Positions 51,229 through 59,140 of a DNA stretch of 64,000 nt are shown here, one piece after another; the stretch's first letter is position 1, and each line of letters starts with the position of its first letter. This stretch comes from CAYURP01 sp964447175 (GTDB lineage Bacteria > Zixibacteria > MSB-5A5 > SM23-73-2). Made by a program: the position numbers and the translations under genes. The notes under the pieces are model-generated. The model worked only from the letters and a program-made list of their open reading frames with translations. It was not told where the DNA came from and ran no database searches. The DNA is taken from NCBI GenBank assembly GCA_964447175.1, contig CAYURP010000003.1, positions 1-64,000 of the forward strand. The letters are read 5' to 3'.

Positions 51229-51401
51229 TATAAAAATAATCTTATCTGTCAAGCAATTTAAAAAAGTAGGGACAGGTTTTTAAACCTGTCCCGGACTCAA
51301 TTGGGTTCCTACATATTCTACCAATCTCAATACATAGTGTTGGGAATTCATCCCACCCTATTCAACTATTGCAATTCAGGTGATGAGAAAAGCACGAAAC
51401 G

Positions 51402-51482
51402 GTCATTGCGAGTCCTGATGAAATCGGGACGAAGCAATCTCATAAAAGAGAGACTGCTTCGCCCTTCGGTCTCGCAGTGACG
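51402..51482. repeat. 81-bp GTCATTGCGAG palindromic element
   Basis: It begins GTCATTGCGAG and ends CTCGCAGTGACG, with inner arms GAAGCAATCTC and GAGACTGCTTC. This is a widely dispersed intergenic palindrome seen in many unrelated bacterial genomes. I recognise the pattern from general knowledge; no coding role is known. Confidence 0.75.
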
Positions 51483-51840
51483 TCTAAAAGCATTATGATA
51501 TAATCCATTACCTGTTTCGGCCAGGGCAGGTCCCAAAAATCAGGATTTCTCTCTTTTCAGACTATACGCTAGCTATGGGGAAATTGAAATAATCGTAGCT
51601 GCCCAGCTTTTAAACGGAGCGCAAATTTTATTTTTTTAAACCACGCAACCTGAAGGTTGCGGCTACCAGATCCAACCAACGAACACATTTTTCGCAAAAT
51701 CTTTCTTTTTTCTTGCATATGAAATTTTTTAGAATATATTAGTCAAAATTCTTATTTTGCTTCTTTGATTTAGATCTGGATGTTACAGGTAGTGGTTTGA
51801 CAGAATTTAAAGATGGCTTCTTAACTCACAGGAGGTCCTG

Positions 51841-53307
51841 ATGGAACAGAGGGATCGCTGGAGCTCAAGAACTGCATTTGTTTTGGCTGCTATTGGCTCG
51901 GCTATTGGTTTGGGCAACATCTGGAGGTTTCCCTACATCTGCTATGCTAATGGTGGGGGCGCCTTTTTAATCGCTTGGTTGGTGGCACTTTTCACCGCAG
52001 GAATACCGCTTATGATCCTGGAATTCGGGCTGGGTCATAAGATGCAGGGTTCCGCTCCTGAAGCTTTCTACAAGACCAATAAAAAATTTGAATGGTTCGG
52101 TTGGATGGCCATCCTGGTTGGCTTTTTCATCGTCTGTTATTATGCGGTGATAATGAGCTACTGCTTCAATTATGCCTATTTTTCCGTTACTGAAGCTTGG
52201 GGTAATAACACAGCTGAGTTTTTTAACACGACCGTCGGCTTAACTGAAGGTCCCTTCAAGATGGGGGGAATCAAAGGATTTATATTATTGGGATTGGTTT
52301 TGAGCTGGATATTTATTGTTCTATCCGTGTGGAAAGGAGCAAAGACGGTTAGCAAAGTGGTCTATGCCACAGTTCTGATCCCCTGGTTTCTTTTGATCAT
52401 TTTCGTGATAAGAGGAGTTACCCTGCCCGGAGCAGTTGACGGACTGATCTTCTATTTAAAACCGGAATTCGCCAAGCTGCTTAAACCAGGAGTCTGGTTA
52501 GCGGCTTATACCCAGGTCTTTTTTTCATTGTCAGTTGGCTTCGGGATAATGATTGCTTACTCCAGCTTTCTCCCCAAGAAATCGGATCTGGTGAACAACG
52601 CCTTCATCATTAGTATGGCAAATTGCGGCACCTCCTTTTTAGGCGGATTTGCTATCTTTGGCGCGTTAGGCTACTATGCTAACCTTTTGGGAAAACCAGT
52701 GGCGGACGTCGTGAACGTTGGGCCGGGATTAACATTCGTTACTTACCCTCACATCATTAGCAATCTACCCTTCTGGCAGCCTTTATTCGGGGTCCTGTTT
52801 TTCATAATGCTTTTGACCTTAGCCGTTGATTCAGCCTTCTCTTTAGCGGAAGCTGTTGCTGCCGGGGTCAGGGATAAATGGAAACTATCTCACAGAACCA
52901 CCAACCTATCAGTTGGGACTCTTGCTTTTCTATTCGGTGTGCCTTTAACCTTCGGTGCAGGATATCTATGGCTGGATATCGTGGACAATTTTATGACCAA
53001 ATTCGGGATTTCCATAATATGTATGGGTGAATGTATTCTCATCGGCTGGGTCTTCGGCTCTGGAAAAATCAGGGAGTATGTGAATTCCATATCCGAATTC
53101 TCAATAGGCAAGTGGTGGGATTTCTTTATAAGGATAGTCATCCCCGTTGTCTTGTTCTTTTTGGTTTTAATGGAGGTTCTGGATAGAATAAAAGCCTCCT
53201 ACGGCGGTTTTCCGCGATTAGCAGAGTTCTTAGGAGGATGGTTGTTCATCATCCTCTTGCCCATATTGGGATTAATTTTGATGTTTATTAAAAGGAAAGA
53301 GAAATAA
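51841..53307 (+). CDS. Sodium-dependent NSS/SNF-family amino acid transporter
   Basis: A 488-residue LeuT-fold transporter with 12 or so helices. The N-terminus SRTAFVLAAIGSAIGLGNIWRFPYICYANGGGAFLIAW is diagnostic of sodium-coupled neurotransmitter symporter relatives (unwound helix 1 and sodium site). GGAGG precedes the ATG by 5 nt. Its stop codon overlaps the ATG of a 39-codon gene resembling MetS, the small subunit of methionine/alanine importers, so methionine or another neutral amino acid is a plausible substrate. Confidence 0.9.
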   Translation: MEQRDRWSSRTAFVLAAIGSAIGLGNIWRFPYICYANGGGAFLIAWLVALFTAGIPLMILEFGLGHKMQGSAPEAFYKTNKKFEWFGWMAILVGFFIVCYYAVIMSYCFNYAYFSVTEAWGNNTAEFFNTTVGLTEGPFKMGGIKGFILLGLVLSWIFIVLSVWKGAKTVSKVVYATVLIPWFLLIIFVIRGVTLPGAVDGLIFYLKPEFAKLLKPGVWLAAYTQVFFSLSVGFGIMIAYSSFLPKKSDLVNNAFIISMANCGTSFLGGFAIFGALGYYANLLGKPVADVVNVGPGLTFVTYPHIISNLPFWQPLFGVLFFIMLLTLAVDSAFSLAEAVAAGVRDKWKLSHRTTNLSVGTLAFLFGVPLTFGAGYLWLDIVDNFMTKFGISIICMGECILIGWVFGSGKIREYVNSISEFSIGKWWDFFIRIVIPVVLFFLVLMEVLDRIKASYGGFPRLAEFLGGWLFIILLPILGLILMFIKRKEK

Positions 53308-53426
53308 TGCCTTTTTCAGCTATTTTAATGATGATCGTTACCGCAGTGATCCTGTATGGTGGTATCGCCATTTGTGTTCGTATAGCAACCAAAAAGAAAG
53401 AACCGACCGACCAGCGGAATCGCTAA
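53307..53426 (+). CDS. MetS-like small subunit of the NSS transporter
   Basis: A 39-residue frame read from ATG at 53307, sharing one base with the transporter stop (TAATG). It has a single hydrophobic helix with a GG motif (ILYGGIAICV) and a basic, Lys/Glu-rich C-terminus. The layout (NSS gene followed at once by a tiny one-helix protein with a 'GG' motif) matches MetPS-type methionine importers of actinobacteria, where MetS is required for transport. Recognition is by position and pattern, not a long alignment. Confidence 0.7.
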   Translation: MPFSAILMMIVTAVILYGGIAICVRIATKKKEPTDQRNR

Positions 53427-53482
53427 AGCTAATAGATTTTTATTACTTTATTTGCACTCCGTAATATCTTGACTCTAAAATT

Positions 53483-54760
53483 ATGCTAAAAGGCTTCGGA
53501 AAAGATTTCCTGTTCGGCGTTGCCACCTCAGCTTATCAGATTGAGGGTGGTAACTATAACGACTGGACCGAATGGGAGGACAAAGCTAAAGCCAAAAGGA
53601 TAACAAAACTCACCTCCTGTGGCAATTCAACTGATCACTGGAGGAGATACAAAGAGGATTTTTCTTTATTAAAAAAGCTGGGCATCAATGCTTATCGCTT
53701 TTCAGTGGAATGGAGCCGGATCGAGCCCCAGCCGGATCAGTGGAATCAGGATGCCCTGCAAACCTACGTTGATATGGCAAAGATACTAAAAAATCTTCAG
53801 ATCGAGCCGATGGTGACCTTGCATCACTTTACCAATCCCATATGGCTGCATCAGGACTGTCCCTGGCATTCGGAAAAATCTATAGAAAGATTTACGAAAT
53901 ATGCAGAAAAAGTAATCTCGGCTTTATGTCCATATGTCAAATACTGGATAAGCTTTAATGAGCCGGTTGTTTTTCTTCTGGGTGGGTATGTGGATGGAAG
54001 AATGCCCCCGGGCATAAAAGATGCAAAACTTTCCTTCCAGGCTTTGAAGAACATACTTTTGGCACACCAGGAGGTCCACTCCATAATAAAAGATCACTGC
54101 AACAAAGATTACCAGCTCAGCATTGCCCATAATATGATGGAAATCAGACCAGCATTGGTCTTCTCCCCTTTTGACCATTATCTCTCAGCTCACGTGGATC
54201 AGTTCTATAACTGGATGCTGGTGGATGCCTTTGCTACAGACGAGTTGAATTTCACTATCCCCACTGCCATCAAAGGGAAAGCAATGCTTAAGCTGAGGGA
54301 TACCATTACTTTCTGGGGAGTGAATTACTACTCCCGTTTATTTATGAGTTTTGCCCCATTTAACCCCTTGCGTTTCAATTTCTTGTATAAGGACTCTTCA
54401 AGAAACGGATTAACCGATATGGGCTGGGAAATCTACCCTGAGGGCCTGGAATATATCCTGAGAAAAACATATTCCAAATTAAATCTTCCTATTATAATCA
54501 CTGAAAACGGAATTGCTGATAAACAGGATATAGAAAGAACGAAATTCATAGCCGATCATCTCCAGGTCCTGAAGAAGTGCAGCACTGATATCCCCATTAA
54601 GGGTTATTTTTACTGGTCTTTACTGGATAATTTCGAATGGCTGCACGGCTTTGATCCCAGATTCGGTCTTTATGAGGTAGATTATAATACTTTTAAAAGA
54701 AAGAAAAGACCCAGCGCAGATTTCTTCACCAAATTAGCTAAAGGAGAAATAGAAATTTAG
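53483..54760 (+). CDS. Glycoside hydrolase family 1 (beta-glucosidase-like)
   Basis: A 425-residue TIM-barrel enzyme. It opens FLFGVATSAYQIEGG, the family's first strand. The acid/base Glu is in ISFNEPVVF, and the nucleophile is in LPIIITENGIADKQD; FYWSLLDNFEW and GLYEVDY complete the sugar pocket. GH1 enzymes hydrolyse beta-glucosides or beta-galactosides by a retaining mechanism. It lacks a signal peptide, so it is cytosolic. It lies between an amino-acid transporter and a glycosyltransferase of the HpnI type; no sugar transporter is adjacent. Confidence 0.9.
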   Translation: MLKGFGKDFLFGVATSAYQIEGGNYNDWTEWEDKAKAKRITKLTSCGNSTDHWRRYKEDFSLLKKLGINAYRFSVEWSRIEPQPDQWNQDALQTYVDMAKILKNLQIEPMVTLHHFTNPIWLHQDCPWHSEKSIERFTKYAEKVISALCPYVKYWISFNEPVVFLLGGYVDGRMPPGIKDAKLSFQALKNILLAHQEVHSIIKDHCNKDYQLSIAHNMMEIRPALVFSPFDHYLSAHVDQFYNWMLVDAFATDELNFTIPTAIKGKAMLKLRDTITFWGVNYYSRLFMSFAPFNPLRFNFLYKDSSRNGLTDMGWEIYPEGLEYILRKTYSKLNLPIIITENGIADKQDIERTKFIADHLQVLKKCSTDIPIKGYFYWSLLDNFEWLHGFDPRFGLYEVDYNTFKRKKRPSADFFTKLAKGEIEI

Positions 54761-54805
54761 AGTTGAAAAATTGACAAAAAGTATTATGTTATAACAGTTA
54801 TTGTG

Positions 54806-55963
54806 ATGATAAATCAAATTCTTTTCATACTGTGTATAGTTACTTCGATTTTTTGTGCCATTCAATACTACATTACTTGGTGGAGCATCAGAGAGGGGAA
54901 AAAAGAGGAAGATGGATTATCCGATTTCACCCCACCGGTATCGATATTGAAACCCTTAACCGGAGACGAGCCGGGAGTGAGGGAAAACCTGAAAGCTTTT
55001 TTTGAATTAAATTATCCAGAATATGAGCTAATCTTTGCTTTTGAGACCTCAATGGACCCTGCCATCCAGCTGGTCGATTCACTCAAAGAAGAACATCCCC
55101 AGATACCAGTCAAAAAAGTTATAAGCGATCCAACCTTCGGATATAATCCCAAGGTGAGCAACGTAGCAAGCGCGCTTGCAAAAACAAGTCACGATCTGAT
55201 ATTGATAAGCGATGCTGACATTCGCCCTGGCAAAAACTACTTGAGAATAATAGTTCAACGCTTCGGGGATCCTGCTGTGGGATTGGTATCCAATCTAATC
55301 AAGGGACAGGGAGATGATTCATTGGGTTCCATCTTAGAAAATCTCCAGCTAAATTTCTTTGTAATCAACGGGGTTTGCACTTTATACAATCTGATCAGCC
55401 ATCCATCGGTAGTAGGCAAATCGATGTTGATAAGAAAATCATATTTTGAACAGTCAGGCGGACTTGAGTCCGTAAAAAATTTCTTAGCCGAGGATTATAT
55501 CATCGGCGAGAGGATGCGAAAAATCGGCAAGAAAGTAGTAATCTCCCGGCATCTTATCACCAGCTTCAGCAATAAACGTACATTCAGGCAGTTTTTCAAT
55601 CGCCGTTATCGCTGGCATATTTTAAGATTTCAACTATCCAGGAGCGCTTATTTTATAGAGCCTTTTGTCAATCCATTGTTCTGGGCTTTGATATTCATGC
55701 TCATCTCCCTTTTCTCCATGCTTTCTGTCGCAACTTTTCTGGTAGTAGGATTATACAAGATAATACTGGAAGCCTTGCAGGGAGAGACGCTTCACGAAGA
55801 GACAAAATTCATCCCTTATTTATTTGTCCCCTTAAAAGACCTGATAGTCGCCTTTGTTTGGTTCATCCCCTTTTTCAAGTATACCGTCCGCTGGCGCAAG
55901 CACCGATTCAGAGTCAAACATAAAACCGAACTTGTTCCTATTCAGACAATATCGAATAAATAA
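54806..55963 (+). CDS. HpnI-like GT2 glycosyltransferase
   Basis: A 385-residue membrane-anchored GT-A enzyme resembling ceramide glucosyltransferase and the hopanoid glycosyltransferase HpnI. It has an N-terminal helix (about 4-26), then PPVSILKPLTGDEPGVRENLKAFFELNYPEYELIFAFE, DADIRPGKNYLR as the metal-binding DxD region, and the acceptor-site pair AEDYIIGERM and QFFNRRYRWHILRFQ. Two hydrophobic segments follow near the C-terminus. No squalene-hopene cyclase is visible, so the lipid acceptor may be another sterol-like or ceramide-like lipid. Confidence 0.75.
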   Translation: MINQILFILCIVTSIFCAIQYYITWWSIREGKKEEDGLSDFTPPVSILKPLTGDEPGVRENLKAFFELNYPEYELIFAFETSMDPAIQLVDSLKEEHPQIPVKKVISDPTFGYNPKVSNVASALAKTSHDLILISDADIRPGKNYLRIIVQRFGDPAVGLVSNLIKGQGDDSLGSILENLQLNFFVINGVCTLYNLISHPSVVGKSMLIRKSYFEQSGGLESVKNFLAEDYIIGERMRKIGKKVVISRHLITSFSNKRTFRQFFNRRYRWHILRFQLSRSAYFIEPFVNPLFWALIFMLISLFSMLSVATFLVVGLYKIILEALQGETLHEETKFIPYLFVPLKDLIVAFVWFIPFFKYTVRWRKHRFRVKHKTELVPIQTISNK

Positions 55964-56023
55964 AATATATAATTAATCCCCCTTTATTGTTACAAAAGAA
56001 ATTGAAAAATGTAGTTGCTCGAT

Positions 56024-57337
56024 TTATCGAGCTAACAATTGTTCCAGCCTTTGTTTTACTCTGTCTAGGCTTAATTTTACCATCTCATAATCTGAGGAGT
56101 ATTCACTTATAGTAAATATTTTCAGAGCCTCCTCATAAGCTGCAATTGCCTTTTTTAGGTAGTTTTCTTTATCTCGAATTAAGGACATCTCCTCGTAAGC
56201 ATTTCCAAGATTATTCTGGGTTTGAGCATAATTTATAGGATATTTATCAATAGAGTATATTATTAGAGCAGAATCGTATGTTTGAATTGCATTCCTAAGA
56301 TTACTCTCAGCGTCCCGAATACCTGAAAAAGCAACGTAGACAACTCCAAGATTATTTTGTATTCCAGCCCACTTAATAGGATATTTATCAATACTAAATA
56401 TCTTAAGAGCTTCTTCGTTAGCCTTGGTCGCTTTTCTTAGGTACTCCTCTTTGAGCTGAACGCTATCGTGAACCTCAGAAAGACTCCAATATGCAACTCC
56501 AAGGTTACTTTGTGTTGTAGCATAATCTACTGGATGTTTCTCAATAGTTCTGATACTCAATGCTTCATGAAAAGCATCAATAGCCTTCAAGATGTTTGCT
56601 TTCTTATCTCGAATCCGCGAAAGACTACTATAAGCAGCCCCAAGGTTATTTTGTGTTGTGGCATAATTTACAGGATACTCATCTGGTGTTCTTATTGCAA
56701 GAGCGTTTTCATATGCTTCTATTGATTTTAGAAGGCACTCCTCAATATCCTGATCATTTTCCTGAACTTCAGAAAAGCTCCAGTAAGCAGATCCGAGATT
56801 ATGCTGAGACATTGCATATTCGAAGGGGTATTCCCCACGGGTTCTGGCTTTTAAAGCCTCTTCATGAGCCCCGATAGCTCTCATAAGGTTTTCCTTCTTA
56901 TCTCGAACTTCTGAAAGAGCTCTATAAGCATTGCCTAGATTATTCTGAGTCCAGCCATAGTCAACAAAGTCTTTCTCAAGAGTCCTAACTTTCAAAGCCT
57001 CTTGATAGTTTAATATTGCCTTCTTTAGGTTTTCTTCTTTATTTCCTACAAGAGCTAATTTCTCGTAACAAATTCCAGAGTTATTTTTAACATCTCCATA
57101 GAGCTCTGGTTCATATTTCTCAGATACTTCCTTAAAAATCTCACAATATTTCTCCAACGCGTCTTCATACATTCCTATTTTTAGCAATTCATTTGCGTTT
57201 TTAACTGAGCTCTGTAATACATCTTTGACACGTTCTCTCTCTCCGTGTTGAAATAGATAGTACCCTATAATTACTACTAAGAGTCCAATAACTATCCCAC
57301 TAAAAAAATTTATGGCATCAAATTTCCCTTTAAACAT
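56024..57337 (-). CDS. Membrane-anchored TPR protein
   Basis: A 437-residue protein with one N-terminal membrane helix (about 12-28) and at least eight tetratricopeptide units of about 42-50 residues. The repeat motif is 'Y..tq.NLG.aY..lsevrdkk.nl.kAI.ayeeALk', an extended TPR as in NB-ARC-associated and kinesin-light-chain-like proteins. DNA of adjacent units is very similar, so copy number may change. It is alone on the minus strand; partners are unknown. Confidence 0.8.
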   Translation of the reverse strand: MFKGKFDAINFFSGIVIGLLVVIIGYYLFQHGERERVKDVLQSSVKNANELLKIGMYEDALEKYCEIFKEVSEKYEPELYGDVKNNSGICYEKLALVGNKEENLKKAILNYQEALKVRTLEKDFVDYGWTQNNLGNAYRALSEVRDKKENLMRAIGAHEEALKARTRGEYPFEYAMSQHNLGSAYWSFSEVQENDQDIEECLLKSIEAYENALAIRTPDEYPVNYATTQNNLGAAYSSLSRIRDKKANILKAIDAFHEALSIRTIEKHPVDYATTQSNLGVAYWSLSEVHDSVQLKEEYLRKATKANEEALKIFSIDKYPIKWAGIQNNLGVVYVAFSGIRDAESNLRNAIQTYDSALIIYSIDKYPINYAQTQNNLGNAYEEMSLIRDKENYLKKAIAAYEEALKIFTISEYSSDYEMVKLSLDRVKQRLEQLLAR

Positions 57338-57403
57338 ATTTTCCTACTTCTGAGTAATATTAGATAACAGTCTTTAGTCCCTGTGACTTATTGTTAATAA
57401 GCA

Positions 57404-57436
57404 TGCCGGAGCCCGGAATCGAACCGGGACGGATAA
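57404..57436 (-). repeat. Detached 33-bp copy of the tRNA-Leu 3' end
   Basis: A 33-base identity with the 3' end of the tRNA-Leu gene at 57999-58031, in the same orientation: T-arm, acceptor 3' strand and discriminator, but no anticodon part. It lies about 560 bp beyond the intact tRNA, with the CGGC-domain gene between. This is the layout left by integration into a tRNA 3' end. Confidence 0.75.
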
Positions 57437-57455
57437 AAAATTACTATTTTAGCTA

Positions 57456-57902
57456 TCAATCATAAGCCAGACGAATTTTCTCATCATTTAAGGTTGGCTG
57501 AATTAGCTCCTGCCATTCCGGAGAATCCCAGGTTCCTAAATTCATATGTGTGATATAATACTTCTGCGGAATGGGGTGGGTGCCAACTACTACCTTCATA
57601 TTATACTTTTCCTGAATGAAATCACGAAACTTGGATGTGCGGGGACAGGGCGGATAGCCTACTACCAATCCAGTGGCTAAATGAATTATCTGGGCTCCGT
57701 TCTTTTTCATCTCCTCAGGAGCATATTCAACGTTTCCACCCGGACACCCATCACAGGTGGTATAACCCACCAGCTCGACTTCCTGCCCCTTGTAGACGCT
57801 GAATGCTCCTTCCCTGTTGTAAAGTGCCCTGAGGCATTTTCCACCAGCACAGGTTCGATAGCGATTGCAAATTATTATTCCTATTTTAGTTTTATTTTTC
57901 AT
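57456..57902 (-). CDS. CGGC-domain protein
   Basis: A 148-residue Cys-rich cytosolic protein of the CGGC family (PF08821). It shows ICNRYRTCAGGKCLRAL (Cys12, 18 and 23), a TTCDGCPGG motif near 50-57 and YPPCPRT. The cysteine pattern suggests metal or iron-sulfur binding; the biochemical role of the family is unknown. GGAGG precedes the ATG at 57902. It is the only gene between the tRNA-Leu gene and the detached copy of its 3' end. Confidence 0.8.
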   Translation of the reverse strand: MKNKTKIGIIICNRYRTCAGGKCLRALYNREGAFSVYKGQEVELVGYTTCDGCPGGNVEYAPEEMKKNGAQIIHLATGLVVGYPPCPRTSKFRDFIQEKYNMKVVVGTHPIPQKYYITHMNLGTWDSPEWQELIQPTLNDEKIRLAYD

Positions 57903-57954
57903 CTCATTTACCTCCAGTAAGTTTTCAATTCATTCTATTTTCTCTCCATCAAAT

Positions 57955-57979
57955 AAAAAAGGGGATTTTTGCAATCCCC
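57955..57979 (-). terminator. Terminator after tRNA-Leu
   Basis: On the minus strand, GGGGATT and AATCCCC arms (57961-57979) with a 5-nt loop, followed by a T run. It lies 20 bp past the tRNA-Leu 3' end. Confidence 0.7.
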
Positions 57980-57998
57980 GCAAGTGTTTTTTTCAGCG

Positions 57999-58084
57999 TG
58001 CCGGAGCCCGGAATCGAACCGGGACGGATAATAATATCCGAGGGATTTTAAGTCCCTTGCGTCTACCTGTTCCGCCACTCCGGC
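57999..58084 (-). tRNA. tRNA-Leu (anticodon UAA)
   Basis: An 86-nt class-II tRNA. The acceptor stem is GCCGGAG/CTCCGGC with discriminator A. The anticodon stem GGGA/TCCC encloses loop CTTAAAA, giving anticodon UAA for UUA codons. A long variable arm follows, and the T-arm carries GGTTCGATTCC. CCA is not encoded: the bases after the discriminator are CGC. Confidence 0.95.
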
Positions 58085-58085
58085 A

Positions 58086-58150
58086 GTTGTATCAGTTATC
58101 AGTTCACGGTTCTCGGTTCACAGTTTTCAGTGAACTGTTTACTGTTTTCT
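58086..58150. repeat. Degenerate heptamer array between tRNA-Leu and the AlkD-like gene
   Basis: Heptamers in register such as TTATCAG, TTCACGG, TTCTCGG, TTCACAG, TTTTCAG, TGAACTG and TTTACTG. It begins right after the 5' end of the tRNA-Leu gene and runs to the end of the AlkD-like gene. Confidence 0.55.
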
Positions 58151-58885
58151 TTCAATGGTGCGCCTGAACTTTTTTCGCTTCTCTTTGGGTATCTTCTCAG
58201 TGGCATACTGGATTATCAATCTCGGCGCTTGGTCCTTCCACTTATACAGAAAATCCTCAACTTCTTTTGGTGCTTTTTTCCAGGTCTCCCTTAAAAGCCA
58301 GCCTACTCCCTGATGCACTACCCTCTCCGGGTCAAGGATTAATCTCTGCGCTGCTGTTAAACTATCTTTGACCTTTCCCTGCTTGGATACCATCTCAACC
58401 ATTGTCACAGGAACTGCCCGTCTTTTCCATCTGGACGATGACTCGGCCCATTCCAGAAATTCCTTGAAACTGACTATTTTATTATTTAAAAAATGATACA
58501 GAACATGTCCACAAGCTACGTCACAAGTTGCCCAATCGTCTATGTATTTTTCAAACCATTTTCCCATTTTCTCAAACAGGGCTTTATTGTATTTCTCCCG
58601 TATTCTCGACATGAAATTTATGGCAGTGGATTTCTCCTCCCACTTGCCCGATTTCAATAGCTCCTCGCAGAGATTAAGAAAATCATTTATAGATAAATCT
58701 TTTTGCCAGAGCTCAAACCACTCCTCCCTTTTCTCTTGCAGTTTTTTGGGATCGACTCCGTAAGGGTCGTATCCTTCCTTAAAATACCTGGCGTATTTTT
58801 TGGCAATGGCTGGATCGGAGTTCTGGAAGAGGAACTTTCTTATTTCCTGATGATATTTCCGAACAAAATCCTTTTTAGTACTCAT
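58139..58885 (-). CDS. DNA alkylation repair protein, AlkD-like
   Basis: A 248-residue all-helical HEAT-repeat protein of the AlkC/AlkD family of DNA glycosylases, which remove N3- and N7-alkylated bases without base flipping. Landmarks are DPYGVDPKKLQEKREEW, STAINFMSRIREKY, WATCDVACGHVLYHFL, SSRWKRRAVPVTMVE and VHQGVGWLLRETWKKAPKEVEDFLYKW. It lies between two tRNA genes. The ATG at 58885 has only a poorly spaced AGGG before it. Confidence 0.85.
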   Translation of the reverse strand: MSTKKDFVRKYHQEIRKFLFQNSDPAIAKKYARYFKEGYDPYGVDPKKLQEKREEWFELWQKDLSINDFLNLCEELLKSGKWEEKSTAINFMSRIREKYNKALFEKMGKWFEKYIDDWATCDVACGHVLYHFLNNKIVSFKEFLEWAESSSRWKRRAVPVTMVEMVSKQGKVKDSLTAAQRLILDPERVVHQGVGWLLRETWKKAPKEVEDFLYKWKDQAPRLIIQYATEKIPKEKRKKFRRTIERKQ

Positions 58886-58902
58886 CCCTAATATTCTCTT
58901 TT

Positions 58903-58944
58903 ACTGACAACTGACAACCGATAACTAATAACTATCAACCAAAC
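58903..58944. repeat. Degenerate heptamer array next to tRNA-Cys
   Basis: Six heptamers in register: ACTGACA twice, then ACCGATA, ACTAATA, ACTATCA and ACCAAAC. It ends 2 bp before the 3' end of tRNA-Cys. Confidence 0.6.
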
Positions 58945-58946
58945 AG

Positions 58947-59018
58947 AGGCGGCTTCCGGGTTCGAACCGGAGTATAGAGGTTTTGCAGACCTCCGCCTTA
59001 CCACTTGGCTAAGCCGCC
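58947..59018 (-). tRNA. tRNA-Cys (anticodon GCA)
   Basis: A 72-nt tRNA: acceptor stem GGCGGCT/AGCCGCC with discriminator U (typical for Cys), anticodon stem GAGGT/ACCTC around loop CTGCAAA with anticodon GCA, and T-arm GGTTCGAACC. CCA is not encoded in the DNA. Confidence 0.95.
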
Positions 59019-59076
59019 TGTTTAACTAAATATATCATTTCACAGATCACAGGTCTTATCACACTAAGCGAACTCT

Positions 59077-59104
59077 AATATAGAATATCCACCCTCCTTG
59101 TCAA
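59077..59104 (-). promoter_or_regulatory. Promoter of tRNA-Cys
   Basis: Minus strand TTGACA (59099-59104), 16-bp spacer, TATATT (59077-59082), starting about 50 nt before the tRNA 5' end. Confidence 0.65.
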
Positions 59105-59140
59105 GCAAAAAGTCTTTTTCTGTAAAGAGATAATATGTCT

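Larger units (their letters stand above)
51206..51840. repeat. Intergenic region rich in hairpins and one CATTGCGAG element
   Basis: No gene is supported. It holds a perfect 11-bp hairpin GGGACAGGTTT/AAACCTGTCCC (51269-51292), an 81-bp palindromic element at 51402-51482 and a CGCAACCT/AGGTTGCG hairpin at 51644-51661. The last precedes the NSS transporter, whose own promoter was not found. Confidence 0.6.

Noticed and set aside
53851..54178. Two frames antisense to the GH1 gene
   Set aside because: Shadow frames of a strongly conserved enzyme with no independent start signals.
57404..57436. A possible second tRNA gene
   Set aside because: Only the T-arm and acceptor 3' strand are present; no D-arm, anticodon or 5' acceptor strand follows, so it is a fragment.
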